DNA of 64,000 nucleotides, from assembly GCA_942491485.1 (NCBI GenBank), contig CALOAX010000009.1, positions 87,515 to 151,514 on the forward strand, in the 5' to 3' direction. The stretch's first letter is position 1. Every line of letters begins with the position of its first letter. The translations under genes were made by a program, and so were the position numbers. Positions 25,303 to 33,643 of this stretch are shown here, one piece after another. The notes under the pieces were generated by a model that made no database searches, had not been told where the DNA came from, and saw only the letters and a program-made list of their open reading frames with translations. The stretch is from Desulfoluna sp942491485. Its GTDB lineage: Bacteria; Desulfobacterota; Desulfobacteria; Desulfobacterales; Desulfolunaceae.

Positions 25303-26643
25303 TTACAACGAGGTGGAAGCCGAACCATCTTCAAGCTTCATTTTTTTGATCTTCTCCACCAGGGTGGTTCGCTTCATGCTGAGAAGCTCTGCCGCCTTGG
25401 CTTTGACCCAGTTGGATTCATTCAGGGCTTGAAGAATCAAGTTTTTCTGATGCTGCTCCACGGACTCGTGAAAGTTGACGCCCTGGCGGACATCGAAATA
25501 GAGGGGCCCTTCACCGGTCTCCTCGGATGCACACGCTTTAAAATGACCGGGCAGATCCTCAAGGTTCACGGTGCTTCCATCCACCAGCACCGAGAAACGC
25601 TCCACCAGGTTCTCCAGCTCACGGACGTTGCCGGGCCAGTCATAAGCTTCCATGGTCGCCATGGCATCCGGGGAAAACTGCTTCTCCTCCATGCCCGTTC
25701 GCTTGGCCAGTTTTTCCGTAAAATGGCTTGCCAGAAGGGGGATGTCGCTTCGACGCTCCCGCAAGGGGGGCATAATGACGGGGATGACGTTCAACCGGTA
25801 ATAAAGGTCTTCGCGGAACCGATTATCTTCCACGGCCTGGGCGAGGTCCTTGTTGGTGGCGGAGATGATACGGATATCCACATGAATGGAGTGTGTCGCC
25901 CCCACCCTTTCAAAGCACTTCTCCTGAATGGCCCGCAGGAGTTTCACCTGCAAGTCGGGGCTCATGTCTCCGATTTCATCGAGAAAAATGGTGCCGCCAT
26001 CGGCCAGTTCGAATCGACCCGGCCGGGCTCTGTGGGCTCCGGTGAAGGCCCCTTTTTCATGACCGAACAGTTCGCTCTCCAGGAGCTCCCCGGGAATGGC
26101 GCCGCAGTTGATCACCACCAGCGGTGCGTTACGCCGAGGGCTGTTCCGGTGAATGGCCCGGGCAATGAGTTCCTTGCCGGTGCCGCTCTCTCCGGTAATC
26201 AGCACAGTGCTGTCCGTTGTGGCCACCTTTTGGGCGATGCCCAGAACGCGACGTATGCCCTCACTCTGTCCGATGATCCCCCGGGTATCAAAGGGCCCCA
26301 CAAGGCCACCGTCAACGGCAGCAAGGGACGTAACCCGACACGCCTCTGCGAGTTCATCGGCATTCACCCCTTCGTCGAGACGGATGATGTCCGAATAGTC
26401 CGGCGCCGGCCCCCTCCCCACAAGGATCAACGGAGGTTCGCCACAACGTTTCAGAATGCCGGAAAGGGCCGAGGCATCGCTTTCGGAGAGACGGGACGCC
26501 ACAACGACCCCATAATTCTCCTCCGATACCATCATATCAGGAGCCGTCTCGATCTTTAGGTCGCTGTTGGAGAGCATGCCCACAAGAAGGGAGCTGTCCA
26601 GCCCCCCTGATATGAGCACTTTGATCATCCTGGTATCCGACAT
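25303..26643 (-). CDS. Sigma-54-dependent transcriptional activator, FleQ/FlrA-like
   Basis: A 446-residue AAA+ activator. The N-terminal domain (about 1-115) has the size of a receiver but lacks its acidic pocket, as in FleQ-type master regulators. The core is complete: GESGTGKE Walker A, GAFTGA, ELADGGTIFLDEI Walker B. A C-terminal Fis helix-turn-helix ends it (KAKAAELLSMKRTTLVEKIKK). The ATG at 26643 was chosen because the 22 codons before it are not conserved in character. It is the most upstream regulator of the flagellar block and could sit at the top of the cascade. FleQ in other bacteria also binds c-di-GMP; this cannot be judged here. Confidence 0.85.
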   Translation of the reverse strand: MSDTRMIKVLISGGLDSSLLVGMLSNSDLKIETAPDMMVSEENYGVVVASRLSESDASALSGILKRCGEPPLILVGRGPAPDYSDIIRLDEGVNADELAEACRVTSLAAVDGGLVGPFDTRGIIGQSEGIRRVLGIAQKVATTDSTVLITGESGTGKELIARAIHRNSPRRNAPLVVINCGAIPGELLESELFGHEKGAFTGAHRARPGRFELADGGTIFLDEIGDMSPDLQVKLLRAIQEKCFERVGATHSIHVDIRIISATNKDLAQAVEDNRFREDLYYRLNVIPVIMPPLRERRSDIPLLASHFTEKLAKRTGMEEKQFSPDAMATMEAYDWPGNVRELENLVERFSVLVDGSTVNLEDLPGHFKACASEETGEGPLYFDVRQGVNFHESVEQHQKNLILQALNESNWVKAKAAELLSMKRTTLVEKIKKMKLEDGSASTSL

Positions 26644-26739
26644 GATTGCTACGGTCCTATCTTGATGCTTTCTAAAAAATACAAATGAATGTGGTACGCA
26701 AACACGCAAGGGGGCGAAAAAACGAGGGCCCCTTATCGT

Positions 26740-27114
26740 CTATCCAATTATTTTGCCGAGCTTGTCCGCGATGGCTTCCGCCGTGAAAGGTTTAACCACG
26801 TAGTTGGACACACCCGCCTGCACCGCTTCGATGACGTTCTGCTTCTGAGCTTCCGCGGTCACCATAAGGAAGGGGATGTCTTTATAAACGGGGTCGGAAC
26901 GCACCAGTTTCAGCAGGTCAAGACCCGTCATCTTGGGCATGTTCCAATCAGAAATAATCAGGTCAAAGCTGCCCCGCTTCAACTCCTCCAGCGCCGTGGT
27001 TCCATCATCGGCTTCCGTGATGTTGGTGTACCCAAGCTGCTTGAGAATGTTTTTCATGATTCGGCGCATGGTGGCAAAATCATCAACAACAAGGATCTTC
27101 AAGGATGTACTCAT
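26740..27114 (-). CDS. cheY: Chemotaxis response regulator CheY
   Basis: A 124-residue stand-alone receiver. The acidic pair is D11/D12, the phospho-acceptor D56 (SDWNMPKMTG), the conserved threonine T86 and lysine K108 (VVKPF). This wording is typical of flagellar-switch CheY, which binds FliM when phosphorylated and changes rotation. It is next to cheX, a CheY-P phosphatase gene, and upstream of the flagellar operon, supporting a chemotaxis role. Confidence 0.93.
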   Translation of the reverse strand: MSTSLKILVVDDFATMRRIMKNILKQLGYTNITEADDGTTALEELKRGSFDLIISDWNMPKMTGLDLLKLVRSDPVYKDIPFLMVTAEAQKQNVIEAVQAGVSNYVVKPFTAEAIADKLGKIIG

Positions 27115-27340
27115 TTCCCGATCTCCATCGATCTCTAACTCGAACCCAACGTCCCTTCAAGGGGTGTCATCATGACGGTACCAAAGAGGGGGCTAACGCC
27201 ACACTCCCCAGGGTACGATACCCTGTCCGGGAACAGCCCCGGCAGATGTTGACACGTCGTCTGTTCTCAAACCTGTCCTGAACGGACCTTTCTGCTCTAA
27301 CTGATAGCACCTGCGTCACAAATCCACAACAGGAGGTCTG

Positions 27341-27802
27341 TTAATATTCAAGGCAAACTTCTATAGTAAATTCCCCACCATCGGTTGTAAAGGGGATGGC
27401 AATCTTCGGTCCGTCGGAGTAATGGGTAATGGCATGCCCACGGCCACTCACCACCGATGGGATGGAGGCTTGGAACACACGCCCGTACTCCTCCATTTCG
27501 CGCCTCGCCTGCCCCGAGATCATGTTGATGATCTCACCGACAGCATCGGACACCTCGTGGGAGAGTTCGACGATCTCCTCGCCGAACATGTTGGACACCA
27601 CCCGGAGGATACTCCCCTCATCAAAGGTCACGGCAATGGTGCCGTTGGTTTCACCGGTCAAACCGATGATCCCGGTCACGTCACCCGTGGCCCTGTCGTC
27701 TTTTTTCAGGTAGGGGGATCCCGCCTTGCAACTGACAAAAGCCATGGTCTCCAGCACATTGGAGGTGGCGTGAATAAATGGGTTGATCACATTTGCATCC
27801 AT
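27341..27802 (-). CDS. cheX: CheY-P phosphatase CheX
   Basis: CheX dephosphorylates CheY-P to end the chemotactic signal. The 153-residue protein shows the CheC/CheX pattern with the catalytic E-x2-N segment (VGEIINMISGQARREM). A second feature is the GGEFTIEVCLEY C-terminal strand. Single-motif CheX proteins usually act as dimers. It lies about 225 bases upstream of cheY; the gap between them (27115-27340) has no recognisable site. Confidence 0.9.
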   Translation of the reverse strand: MDANVINPFIHATSNVLETMAFVSCKAGSPYLKKDDRATGDVTGIIGLTGETNGTIAVTFDEGSILRVVSNMFGEEIVELSHEVSDAVGEIINMISGQARREMEEYGRVFQASIPSVVSGRGHAITHYSDGPKIAIPFTTDGGEFTIEVCLEY

Positions 27803-27867
27803 AACAAACTCACTCGCCCCGTCGGTCCTTTCCGCCTGTTTCGGTCTTTCGTTCCTGTGACCCGCCC

Positions 27868-29403
27868 TTACTCGTCGAGGGAGACGTCAAGTTCTCCGCG
27901 CCCCACGACGCTCAGGTAGGCTTCCACCACCCTGGGATCAAACTGTTCCCCCGCACCATCTCGAATGATACCCGTCACCTTCTCCAGGGGCATCTTCCGG
28001 CGATAGGCCCTGTCGGAGGCCATGGCGTCGAAGGCATCTGCCACGGAGAGAATCCGCGACAAAAAGGGAATGGCGACGCTGTGCAACCCCTCAGGGTAGC
28101 CCCGGCCGTCAAACCGTTCGTGGTGATGGCGGATGATCTGTGCTTCCCGGTCCCACAATCCAAGCTGGCCGACGATGTCGGCTCCGATGTCGGGATGCTC
28201 TTTGATCTTTTCAAACTCTTCGTCCGTAAGGCGCCCGGGCTTTAGTAGTATTGCATCACGTATCCCGATCTTTCCTATATCATGAAGCCGGCCGGCAAAG
28301 GTCAGGATGTCGAGTTCCTCTTTGGAACACCCCAGCTCCTCCCCCAGAAGAATGGCTATCTCCCCCACTCGGTTGGAGTGCTGATTGGTATAGGAATCAC
28401 GGGCTTCCACAGCTTTTACGAAGGCGGAAAGAGTAGAAAAAAGGTTGTCATAGATGTTCTCATAAAGAGCCACGTTCTCCACATTGCCCGCGGCCTTCTG
28501 GGTCATGAAGCTCAGATGGTAGACATCCTGTTCCGTAAAATGACAGTCCTCCGCCACATGGCTTGCCACCAGAACACCGAGGCTCTTTGCACGAATCTGC
28601 AGGGGGACCAGCACCAGGGAGTTCACTGGGGACGTCAGCTCTTTGAGACGCGAGCTGTGGGAAATCAGCGTGGGCACGCCCTCCAGAGCCACCTCGCGGA
28701 TGAGCGTCTCCAGCCCCTTGCCATGGAGAGCCAGACCGTCCTGGGGAATCTGTGTTCCGCCGGTTCCGGTGGCCGCCATCTCAATGGGTATCTCCATGGA
28801 CTCACTCACGATAAAAAAGCGCGAGGCGTCCGCACCGGTGATGTCCACCGCCGACTCCGTCGCCTTCTTAAAGAGCTCCTCACTGGAACTGATGGCGGAG
28901 AAATCATCCATGATGCGGTTCATGATGTTGAGTTCCTCGACCTTGGTCACCAGCTCCTGGTTGAGAGCCTCAAGCCGCTCTTTGCCCTCCACCTCCTTGG
29001 CGAGGAGAAGGTTCTTCAAGAAAAGCTCCCGCTCCCTGAAGACCCGCTTGACGCAAAGCTCCATCTGCTCGAGCTTCACGGGCTTGATCAGGAAATCCAC
29101 AACCCCGTTTTTCAGGGTGGAGAGGGTGTTTTCAAGGGAGGGAAATCCCGTCATCACCACCACGGGAATGGAGACATCGTGCTGCCGGATGTGCTCGGCC
29201 AGCTCCAGGCCGTCCATGCCGGGCATGTTGATATCGGTAAAACAGCAGTCCACCGGTTTGGTGCCCAGCACCTCCAGAGCCTCAAAGCCGTTTCCGGCGG
29301 TTAGGACCTGATAACCTTTGTGCCTGAAGTATTCCCCTGTGATGTCGAGTATGCTCTCCTCGTCATCCACAAAAAGTATCGTTTCTTTTCTGAGTTCCGT
29401 CAT
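27868..29403 (-). CDS. Response regulator with GAF and HD-GYP domains (c-di-GMP phosphodiesterase)
   Basis: A 511-residue protein that probably degrades c-di-GMP under control of a sensor kinase. Domain order: receiver (about 1-125; D57 in CFTDINMPGMDG), a GAF-like sensory middle (about 160-310), then HD-GYP (about 325-500). HD-GYP hallmarks are complete: HDIGKIGI, the HHERFDGRGYPEG signature and the downstream DAFDAMASDRAYR. All metal ligands appear present, so it should be active. It is 65 bases upstream of cheX in the same direction. A GGDEF protein at 59-60 kb provides the opposite activity. Confidence 0.92.
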   Translation of the reverse strand: MTELRKETILFVDDEESILDITGEYFRHKGYQVLTAGNGFEALEVLGTKPVDCCFTDINMPGMDGLELAEHIRQHDVSIPVVVMTGFPSLENTLSTLKNGVVDFLIKPVKLEQMELCVKRVFRERELFLKNLLLAKEVEGKERLEALNQELVTKVEELNIMNRIMDDFSAISSSEELFKKATESAVDITGADASRFFIVSESMEIPIEMAATGTGGTQIPQDGLALHGKGLETLIREVALEGVPTLISHSSRLKELTSPVNSLVLVPLQIRAKSLGVLVASHVAEDCHFTEQDVYHLSFMTQKAAGNVENVALYENIYDNLFSTLSAFVKAVEARDSYTNQHSNRVGEIAILLGEELGCSKEELDILTFAGRLHDIGKIGIRDAILLKPGRLTDEEFEKIKEHPDIGADIVGQLGLWDREAQIIRHHHERFDGRGYPEGLHSVAIPFLSRILSVADAFDAMASDRAYRRKMPLEKVTGIIRDGAGEQFDPRVVEAYLSVVGRGELDVSLDE

Positions 29404-29714
29404 GTGCTGCTTACCAATGGCATGGAATCGTCAACGAATGGCATGGAGAGCCGTAGCGAGGCCGTGTGACAGGGGGCGCAAAAAAGCACCGCAGAAAAGC
29501 CGGCGCCCTCGTAAGTCCCCTCCCGAAAATCCGAAGCCCTTTGAGGCGGCATGCCGCCTTCATTTTTGCAGGCTTCGGCCCTTTGTGGTACATCATCATA
29601 GATCATTTTATATACCTTTGCAAAAACTAACCCAATTTAATGCAGCCGGAAAGGGAGCGGCACACGGCCCTTCCACACCGGACAGACCAGACCACAGGGA
29701 GCCTTGCTCAAACC

Positions 29715-31124
29715 GTGGAGATACTCTTAGACAATCGGGCCACCCTGGTGCAGCCCACCCGCGAGCTGGCAGACACCGTCAAACAGCGCCTGACCCTTCC
29801 CAACCCCGTCTGGCAAGAGAACCAGCGGCGCGGCCGTTGGAACCGAGGGGTGGAAAAGGACCTGTGTTTCTATACCGAAGAGGAAGAGAACCTCATCGTC
29901 CCCAGGGGGTGCATGCGGCTGGTCATCACCGCGTGCAGGCAACTTTCCGTCCCCTTTGCCCTCACCGACAGGAGACGCAAGTGCGCAGAGGTCCCCTTTG
30001 ATTTTACCGGCAGCCTGCGCCCCTTTCAGGAAGAGGCGTGCCGCGAAGTGCTGAAAAAAGAGTTCGGCGTTCTCACCGCCCCCACCGGTGCCGGCAAAAC
30101 CGTCATGGCTCTCTACCTCGTGGCCCAAAGACGCCAGCCCACCCTCATCGTGGTCCACACAAAGGACCTTGCCCGGCAGTGGGTCGCCCGCATCGAGAGC
30201 TTCCTCGGCATCCCCGAAGAGGAGGTGGGCCTCATCGGGGGCGGAACCTTCCGCCTCGGCGAAAAAATCACGGTGGCCATGGTCCAGTCCCTCTACAAAC
30301 GATCGGAAGAGGTGGCCAAAACCATCGGCCATCTCATCGTGGATGAATGCCACAGGGCCCCCAGCCGCACCTTCACCGAAGCGGTGACCCGATTTGACGC
30401 CCACTACATGACCGGCCTGTCGGCCACCCCATGGCGTCGGGACAAGCTCTCCCGCCTCATCTTCTTCCACTTAGGCGAGTCGGCCTGGACCATCGACAAA
30501 AGCCCCCTCATCGACGAAGGGCACATTCTCAAAGCCGAAGTCCGCTTCAGACTCACACCCTTCTATTCAGATATCGACGGAACCACCCATTATCCTAAGC
30601 TAATGGCGCAACTTACCGGTGATAAAGTTCGGAATGCCTTGATAGCCAAGGATATTTCGGAAGCTCTTCCCAGCTGCCAGGGGACCCTCCTCGTCCTCTC
30701 CGACCGGAAAGCGCACTGCGAAAACATGAAAACACTGCTCCACTACAATCACGGCATCGACGCCGACCTCATCACGGGGGACCTCTCCAAAGCCGCCCGC
30801 ACCGAAGTGCTCGAACGCCTGGAAAAGGGAGAAACCCGGGTGCTGTTCGCCACCAGCCAACTTCTCGGGGAGGGGTTTGACGCCAACTGCCTGGCCACCC
30901 TCTTTCTCACCTACCCCATCCGTTTTTCCGGTCGCCTCGTGCAGTACCTCGGTCGCGTCCTCCGGCCCGGACCGGGCAAAGACAAGGCACTCATCGTGGA
31001 TTACGTGGATGCGGAAATCGGAATCCTGGAGTCTGCGGCCCGGGCCCGGCTCTCTGTTTACCGTTCCAACAACATCGACATCGCCCCGGAAACCGACCCC
31101 ACCTCGCCTTCGGCCCAAGAATAA
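29715..31124 (+). CDS. DEAD/DEAH-box helicase, XPB/SSL2-like superfamily 2
   Basis: A 469-residue superfamily-2 DNA helicase of the XPB-like branch. N-terminal about 90 residues form the damage-recognition-like head. The first RecA domain carries APTGAGKT (Walker A), VDECHRAPS (DEAH-type box) and SATPWRRD. The second holds the ATSQLLGEGFD and QYLGRVLRPGPGK motifs. I start at GTG 29715, preceded by AGGGAG. The frame extends 25 codons to an ATG at 29640 that has no ribosome-binding site. Such stand-alone bacterial proteins are usually linked to DNA repair, but the role is not established. It diverges from the HD-GYP gene. Confidence 0.8.
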   Translation: MEILLDNRATLVQPTRELADTVKQRLTLPNPVWQENQRRGRWNRGVEKDLCFYTEEEENLIVPRGCMRLVITACRQLSVPFALTDRRRKCAEVPFDFTGSLRPFQEEACREVLKKEFGVLTAPTGAGKTVMALYLVAQRRQPTLIVVHTKDLARQWVARIESFLGIPEEEVGLIGGGTFRLGEKITVAMVQSLYKRSEEVAKTIGHLIVDECHRAPSRTFTEAVTRFDAHYMTGLSATPWRRDKLSRLIFFHLGESAWTIDKSPLIDEGHILKAEVRFRLTPFYSDIDGTTHYPKLMAQLTGDKVRNALIAKDISEALPSCQGTLLVLSDRKAHCENMKTLLHYNHGIDADLITGDLSKAARTEVLERLEKGETRVLFATSQLLGEGFDANCLATLFLTYPIRFSGRLVQYLGRVLRPGPGKDKALIVDYVDAEIGILESAARARLSVYRSNNIDIAPETDPTSPSAQE

Positions 31125-31155
31125 AGGGCATGAAAAAAGGCAACCATTCAGCTTG

Positions 31156-31329
31156 AGCCTCCGGCGGCCCTGCCGGGGGCCCAACGTCTAAAAAGTTTGA
31201 TAAACAGGTTTTAAAAAATGATTCCTGATAGTTCTCGAATCAAAAGCGGATATGATTTGACCCGAGGAACGTGGAGCAACACGTATCCGCAACCTGCTTT
31301 CAAGGCGGCACACCTTGCCGCCGGAGGCT
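31156..31329 (+). repeat. Dispersed repeat, full copy with AGCC/GGCT ends
   Basis: Starts AGCCTCCGGCGGCC and ends TGCCGCCGGAGGCT: the usual T/A at the tips is replaced by A/T on both sides, still complementary. An ACCATTCAGCT outer-arm remnant precedes it. The middle has GATTTGACCCGAGGAACG. It fills most of the 31125-31430 gap. Confidence 0.85.
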
Positions 31330-31436
31330 CACTTTTCCCGATCCATACCCATAGGTCGCCCTTTTGAGTTCTCAGGGGGGGTGAGTGGTTCCTAACTGTC
31401 TGTCGGGCCCTATTCACAGCGCGACCCTACCAGACA

Positions 31437-31508
31437 GAATTATATTCTGCCATAATACATTAATGCCGAATTATATTCTTGACACCTCCCTGCGCTCAAA
31501 GGTATCTT
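31437..31508 (+). promoter_or_regulatory. Lrp-type operator pair and promoter for the lrp-lysA operon
   Basis: GAATTATATTCT occurs twice (31437-31448 and 31468-31479), exactly 31 bp apart, about three helical turns. Each contains the inverted pair GAAT...ATTC. A TTGACA (31479-31484) overlaps the second site, with TATCTT 18 bases on at 31503-31508. Phased sites over the -35 box suggest autoregulation by the Lrp protein encoded immediately downstream. Confidence 0.7.
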
Positions 31509-31530
31509 TGGATAAAATGGAGAGAAAATC

Positions 31531-32010
31531 ATGACACTTGACAGCATCAGCCTGACCATTCTGAAAATTCTTCAGGAAAAAGCCCGTATCCCCAATGTAG
31601 AAGTCGCCCGCCGTGTCAACATGGCCCCATCGGCCGTCCTGGAGCGAATCCGCAAACTGGAGAACCAGGGCTATATCGACGGGTACGAGGTCATCCTCAA
31701 TCCGAAAAAATTTTCCAGAAGCCTCATTGCCTTTGTGGATGTGGCCATAGACGACTTTGCCTGCCTGGATAAAGCAGGGGAAAGCCTGGCTGCCATCGAC
31801 GAGGTGCAGGAAGTCCACTTTCTTTCAGGTGACACCGGTTTTCGCATCAAGGTCCGGGTAGAGGATACCGTCGCCCTCAAGACACTTCTCACCCACACCC
31901 TCGGCTCCCTTGAGGGGCTGCGCCCCCTGGCCACCTCCGTGGCCCTGTCAACATACAAGGAAACGTCCCAGATCCCCCTTTCTACAAAGGAGAGCGACCC
32001 ATGCCGATGA
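31531..32010 (+). CDS. Lrp/AsnC family transcriptional regulator
   Basis: A 159-residue Lrp/AsnC regulator. The N-terminal helix-turn-helix (about 1-50: ILQEKARIPNVEVARRVNMAPSAVLERIRKLE) is followed by the RAM ligand-binding domain (about 60-145: FVDVAIDDFAC...EVQEVHFLSGDTGFRIKVRVED). Its stop overlaps the start of the decarboxylase gene by 10 bases, so the two are translationally linked. By context it may sense lysine or a related amino acid and control its own operon. That is an inference from position and from the phased sites upstream. Confidence 0.92.
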   Translation: MTLDSISLTILKILQEKARIPNVEVARRVNMAPSAVLERIRKLENQGYIDGYEVILNPKKFSRSLIAFVDVAIDDFACLDKAGESLAAIDEVQEVHFLSGDTGFRIKVRVEDTVALKTLLTHTLGSLEGLRPLATSVALSTYKETSQIPLSTKESDPCR

Positions 32011-33266
32011 CAACAGATTACACAACACGCCTGACCCCGTGCGTTGAACGCATAGCCGATCACTACGGCACCCCCTTTCATATCTACGACGAAAAGGGCA
32101 TTCGCGACACCTGCCGTGAACTCAAAGAGCTGTTCTCCGGTATCAAGGGGTTTACCGAATACTTTGCCGTCAAGGCGCTCCCCAACCCCGAGATACTGAA
32201 GATCTTCAAGGACGAAGGGTTCGGCTTTGACTGCAGCTCCACCCCGGAACTGACCCTGGCCCGCATGGCCGGCGGCCGAGGCGAAGAGCTTATGTTCACC
32301 TCCAACAACACCAGTGAGATGGAGTTTCAGGCAGCAGCGGCAGACGGCGGAAGCATCCTGAACCTTGACGACATCACCCTCATCGACAAGGTGCCCGAGA
32401 TGCCGGAGCTGGTCTGCTTCCGCTACAACCCCGGGAACCGTCGCACCGGCAACGAAATCATCGGCAACCCGCTGGAGGCCAAGTACGGCGTCAGTCACGA
32501 GCAGCTTGTGGGGGCCTACCGAAAGGCCATGGAGCGAGGCGCCACCCGCTTCGGCCTTCACACCATGCTTGCCTCCAACGAACTCAACTACACCTACATG
32601 GTGGAAACCGCAGCCATGCTCCTCGCGCTGGTCCGTGACCTCAACCGGGAGCTGGGCATCACCTTTGAGTTCATCAACATCGGCGGCGGCCTGGGCATTC
32701 CCTACCAACCCGGGCAGGAGACGCTCAACATCACGGCCATGGCCGAAGAGATCACCGAGCTCTTCAAGGCCTTCGAGAAAGAAGAGGGTTACATGCCCCG
32801 CCTCTTCATGGAGAGTGGCCGCTTTATGGCCGGCCCCCACGGCGTTCTTGCCACACGGGCCATCAACAAAAAAGAGACCTACCGAAACTACGTGGGCGTG
32901 GACGCATGCATGTCCGCCCTCATGCGCCCCGGTATGTATGGTTCCTACCATCACATCACCGTGCCGGCCAAAGCCGACCTCCCCTGCGACACCGTGGTGG
33001 ACGTGGTGGGCTCCCTGTGTGAGAACAACGACAAGTTTGCCGTTCAGCGCGCATTGCCCCCCCTTGCCGATGGAGACCTTCTCCTCATCCACGACACCGG
33101 TGCCCACGGCCACGCCATGGGGTTCAACTACAACGGGCAGATGCGACCCAAGGAGCTGCTTCTCGAGGCTGACGGATCGGTCCGCATGATCCGTCGGGAA
33201 GAGACGTACGAGGACTACACCGCCACCCTCCACTTCGACGCCGACAACTTTGATCCCAGAAAATAG
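32001..33266 (+). CDS. lysA: Diaminopimelate decarboxylase-like PLP enzyme
   Basis: A 421-residue alanine-racemase-fold decarboxylase; LysA makes lysine from meso-diaminopimelate. The PLP lysine is K58 in EYFAVKALPNP. Also present are the glycine-rich INIGGGLGIPY phosphate loop, the MESGRFM arginine segment, and CENNDKF, close to the usual CESGD motif. This motif change and the diverged wording mean it could be a paralogue acting on another diamino acid. The start at 32001 overlaps the upstream lrp gene. The stop codon (33264-33266) overlaps a repeat's first base. Confidence 0.82.
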   Translation: MPMTTDYTTRLTPCVERIADHYGTPFHIYDEKGIRDTCRELKELFSGIKGFTEYFAVKALPNPEILKIFKDEGFGFDCSSTPELTLARMAGGRGEELMFTSNNTSEMEFQAAAADGGSILNLDDITLIDKVPEMPELVCFRYNPGNRRTGNEIIGNPLEAKYGVSHEQLVGAYRKAMERGATRFGLHTMLASNELNYTYMVETAAMLLALVRDLNRELGITFEFINIGGGLGIPYQPGQETLNITAMAEEITELFKAFEKEEGYMPRLFMESGRFMAGPHGVLATRAINKKETYRNYVGVDACMSALMRPGMYGSYHHITVPAKADLPCDTVVDVVGSLCENNDKFAVQRALPPLADGDLLLIHDTGAHGHAMGFNYNGQMRPKELLLEADGSVRMIRREETYEDYTATLHFDADNFDPRK

Positions 33267-33496
33267 CCGCAGGCGGCCCTGCCGGGGGCCAAACGTTTGC
33301 CTGATCTGAAAGAGTGGGTTTGATAAACAGGTTGTAAAAAATAATCATTGGCAGCACTCGAATCAAAGGCGGATATGATTTGACCCGAGGAACGAGGGGC
33401 AAAGCGCATCCGCTACCTGCTTTCAAGGTGTTTTTATCCTAAGTGGCTTCGCCACCCTTGCCGCCGGAGGCAGTTTTTGGGGAGCTGAATAGTTAC
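33266..33496 (+). repeat. Dispersed repeat, copy with internal insertion
   Basis: Starts GCCGCAGGCGGCC (one change) and ends TTGCCGCCGGAGGCA, then the outer arm GCTGAATAGTTAC at 33484-33496. Compared with other copies there is an extra about 26 bases carrying a GTGGCTTCGCCAC hairpin before the right arm. Begins on the lysA stop codon. Confidence 0.8.
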
Positions 33497-33586
33497 AGAG
33501 TGCTCCCCCCCTCGTCATGAGATCGAGAGCACCCACAACTTGGTGGCCAGGGGCCCATCCCTGGTCATCAAAACTTCAAATAAAAA

Positions 33587-33612
33587 GGGGGAGACCGCAA
33601 TCGGTCTCCCCC
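33587..33612 (-). terminator. Bidirectional Rho-independent terminator
   Basis: GGGGGAGACCG (33587-33597) pairs perfectly with CGGTCTCCCCC (33602-33612), loop CAAT. T-runs follow on both strands (CTTCTTTTTT plus; TTTTTATTT minus). Serves the minus-strand acetyl-CoA hydrolase/transferase and can stop plus-strand read-through. Confidence 0.9.
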
Positions 33613-33643
33613 TTCTTTTTTGTGCTTAATTATCCCCGTGGGA

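Noticed and set aside
25014..25334. 107-codon extension of the AMIN/TPR gene
   Set aside because: It would place the sigma-54 promoter inside the gene and lacks a signal peptide at its start; the ATG at 25013 gives a clean signal peptide and a ribosome-binding site.
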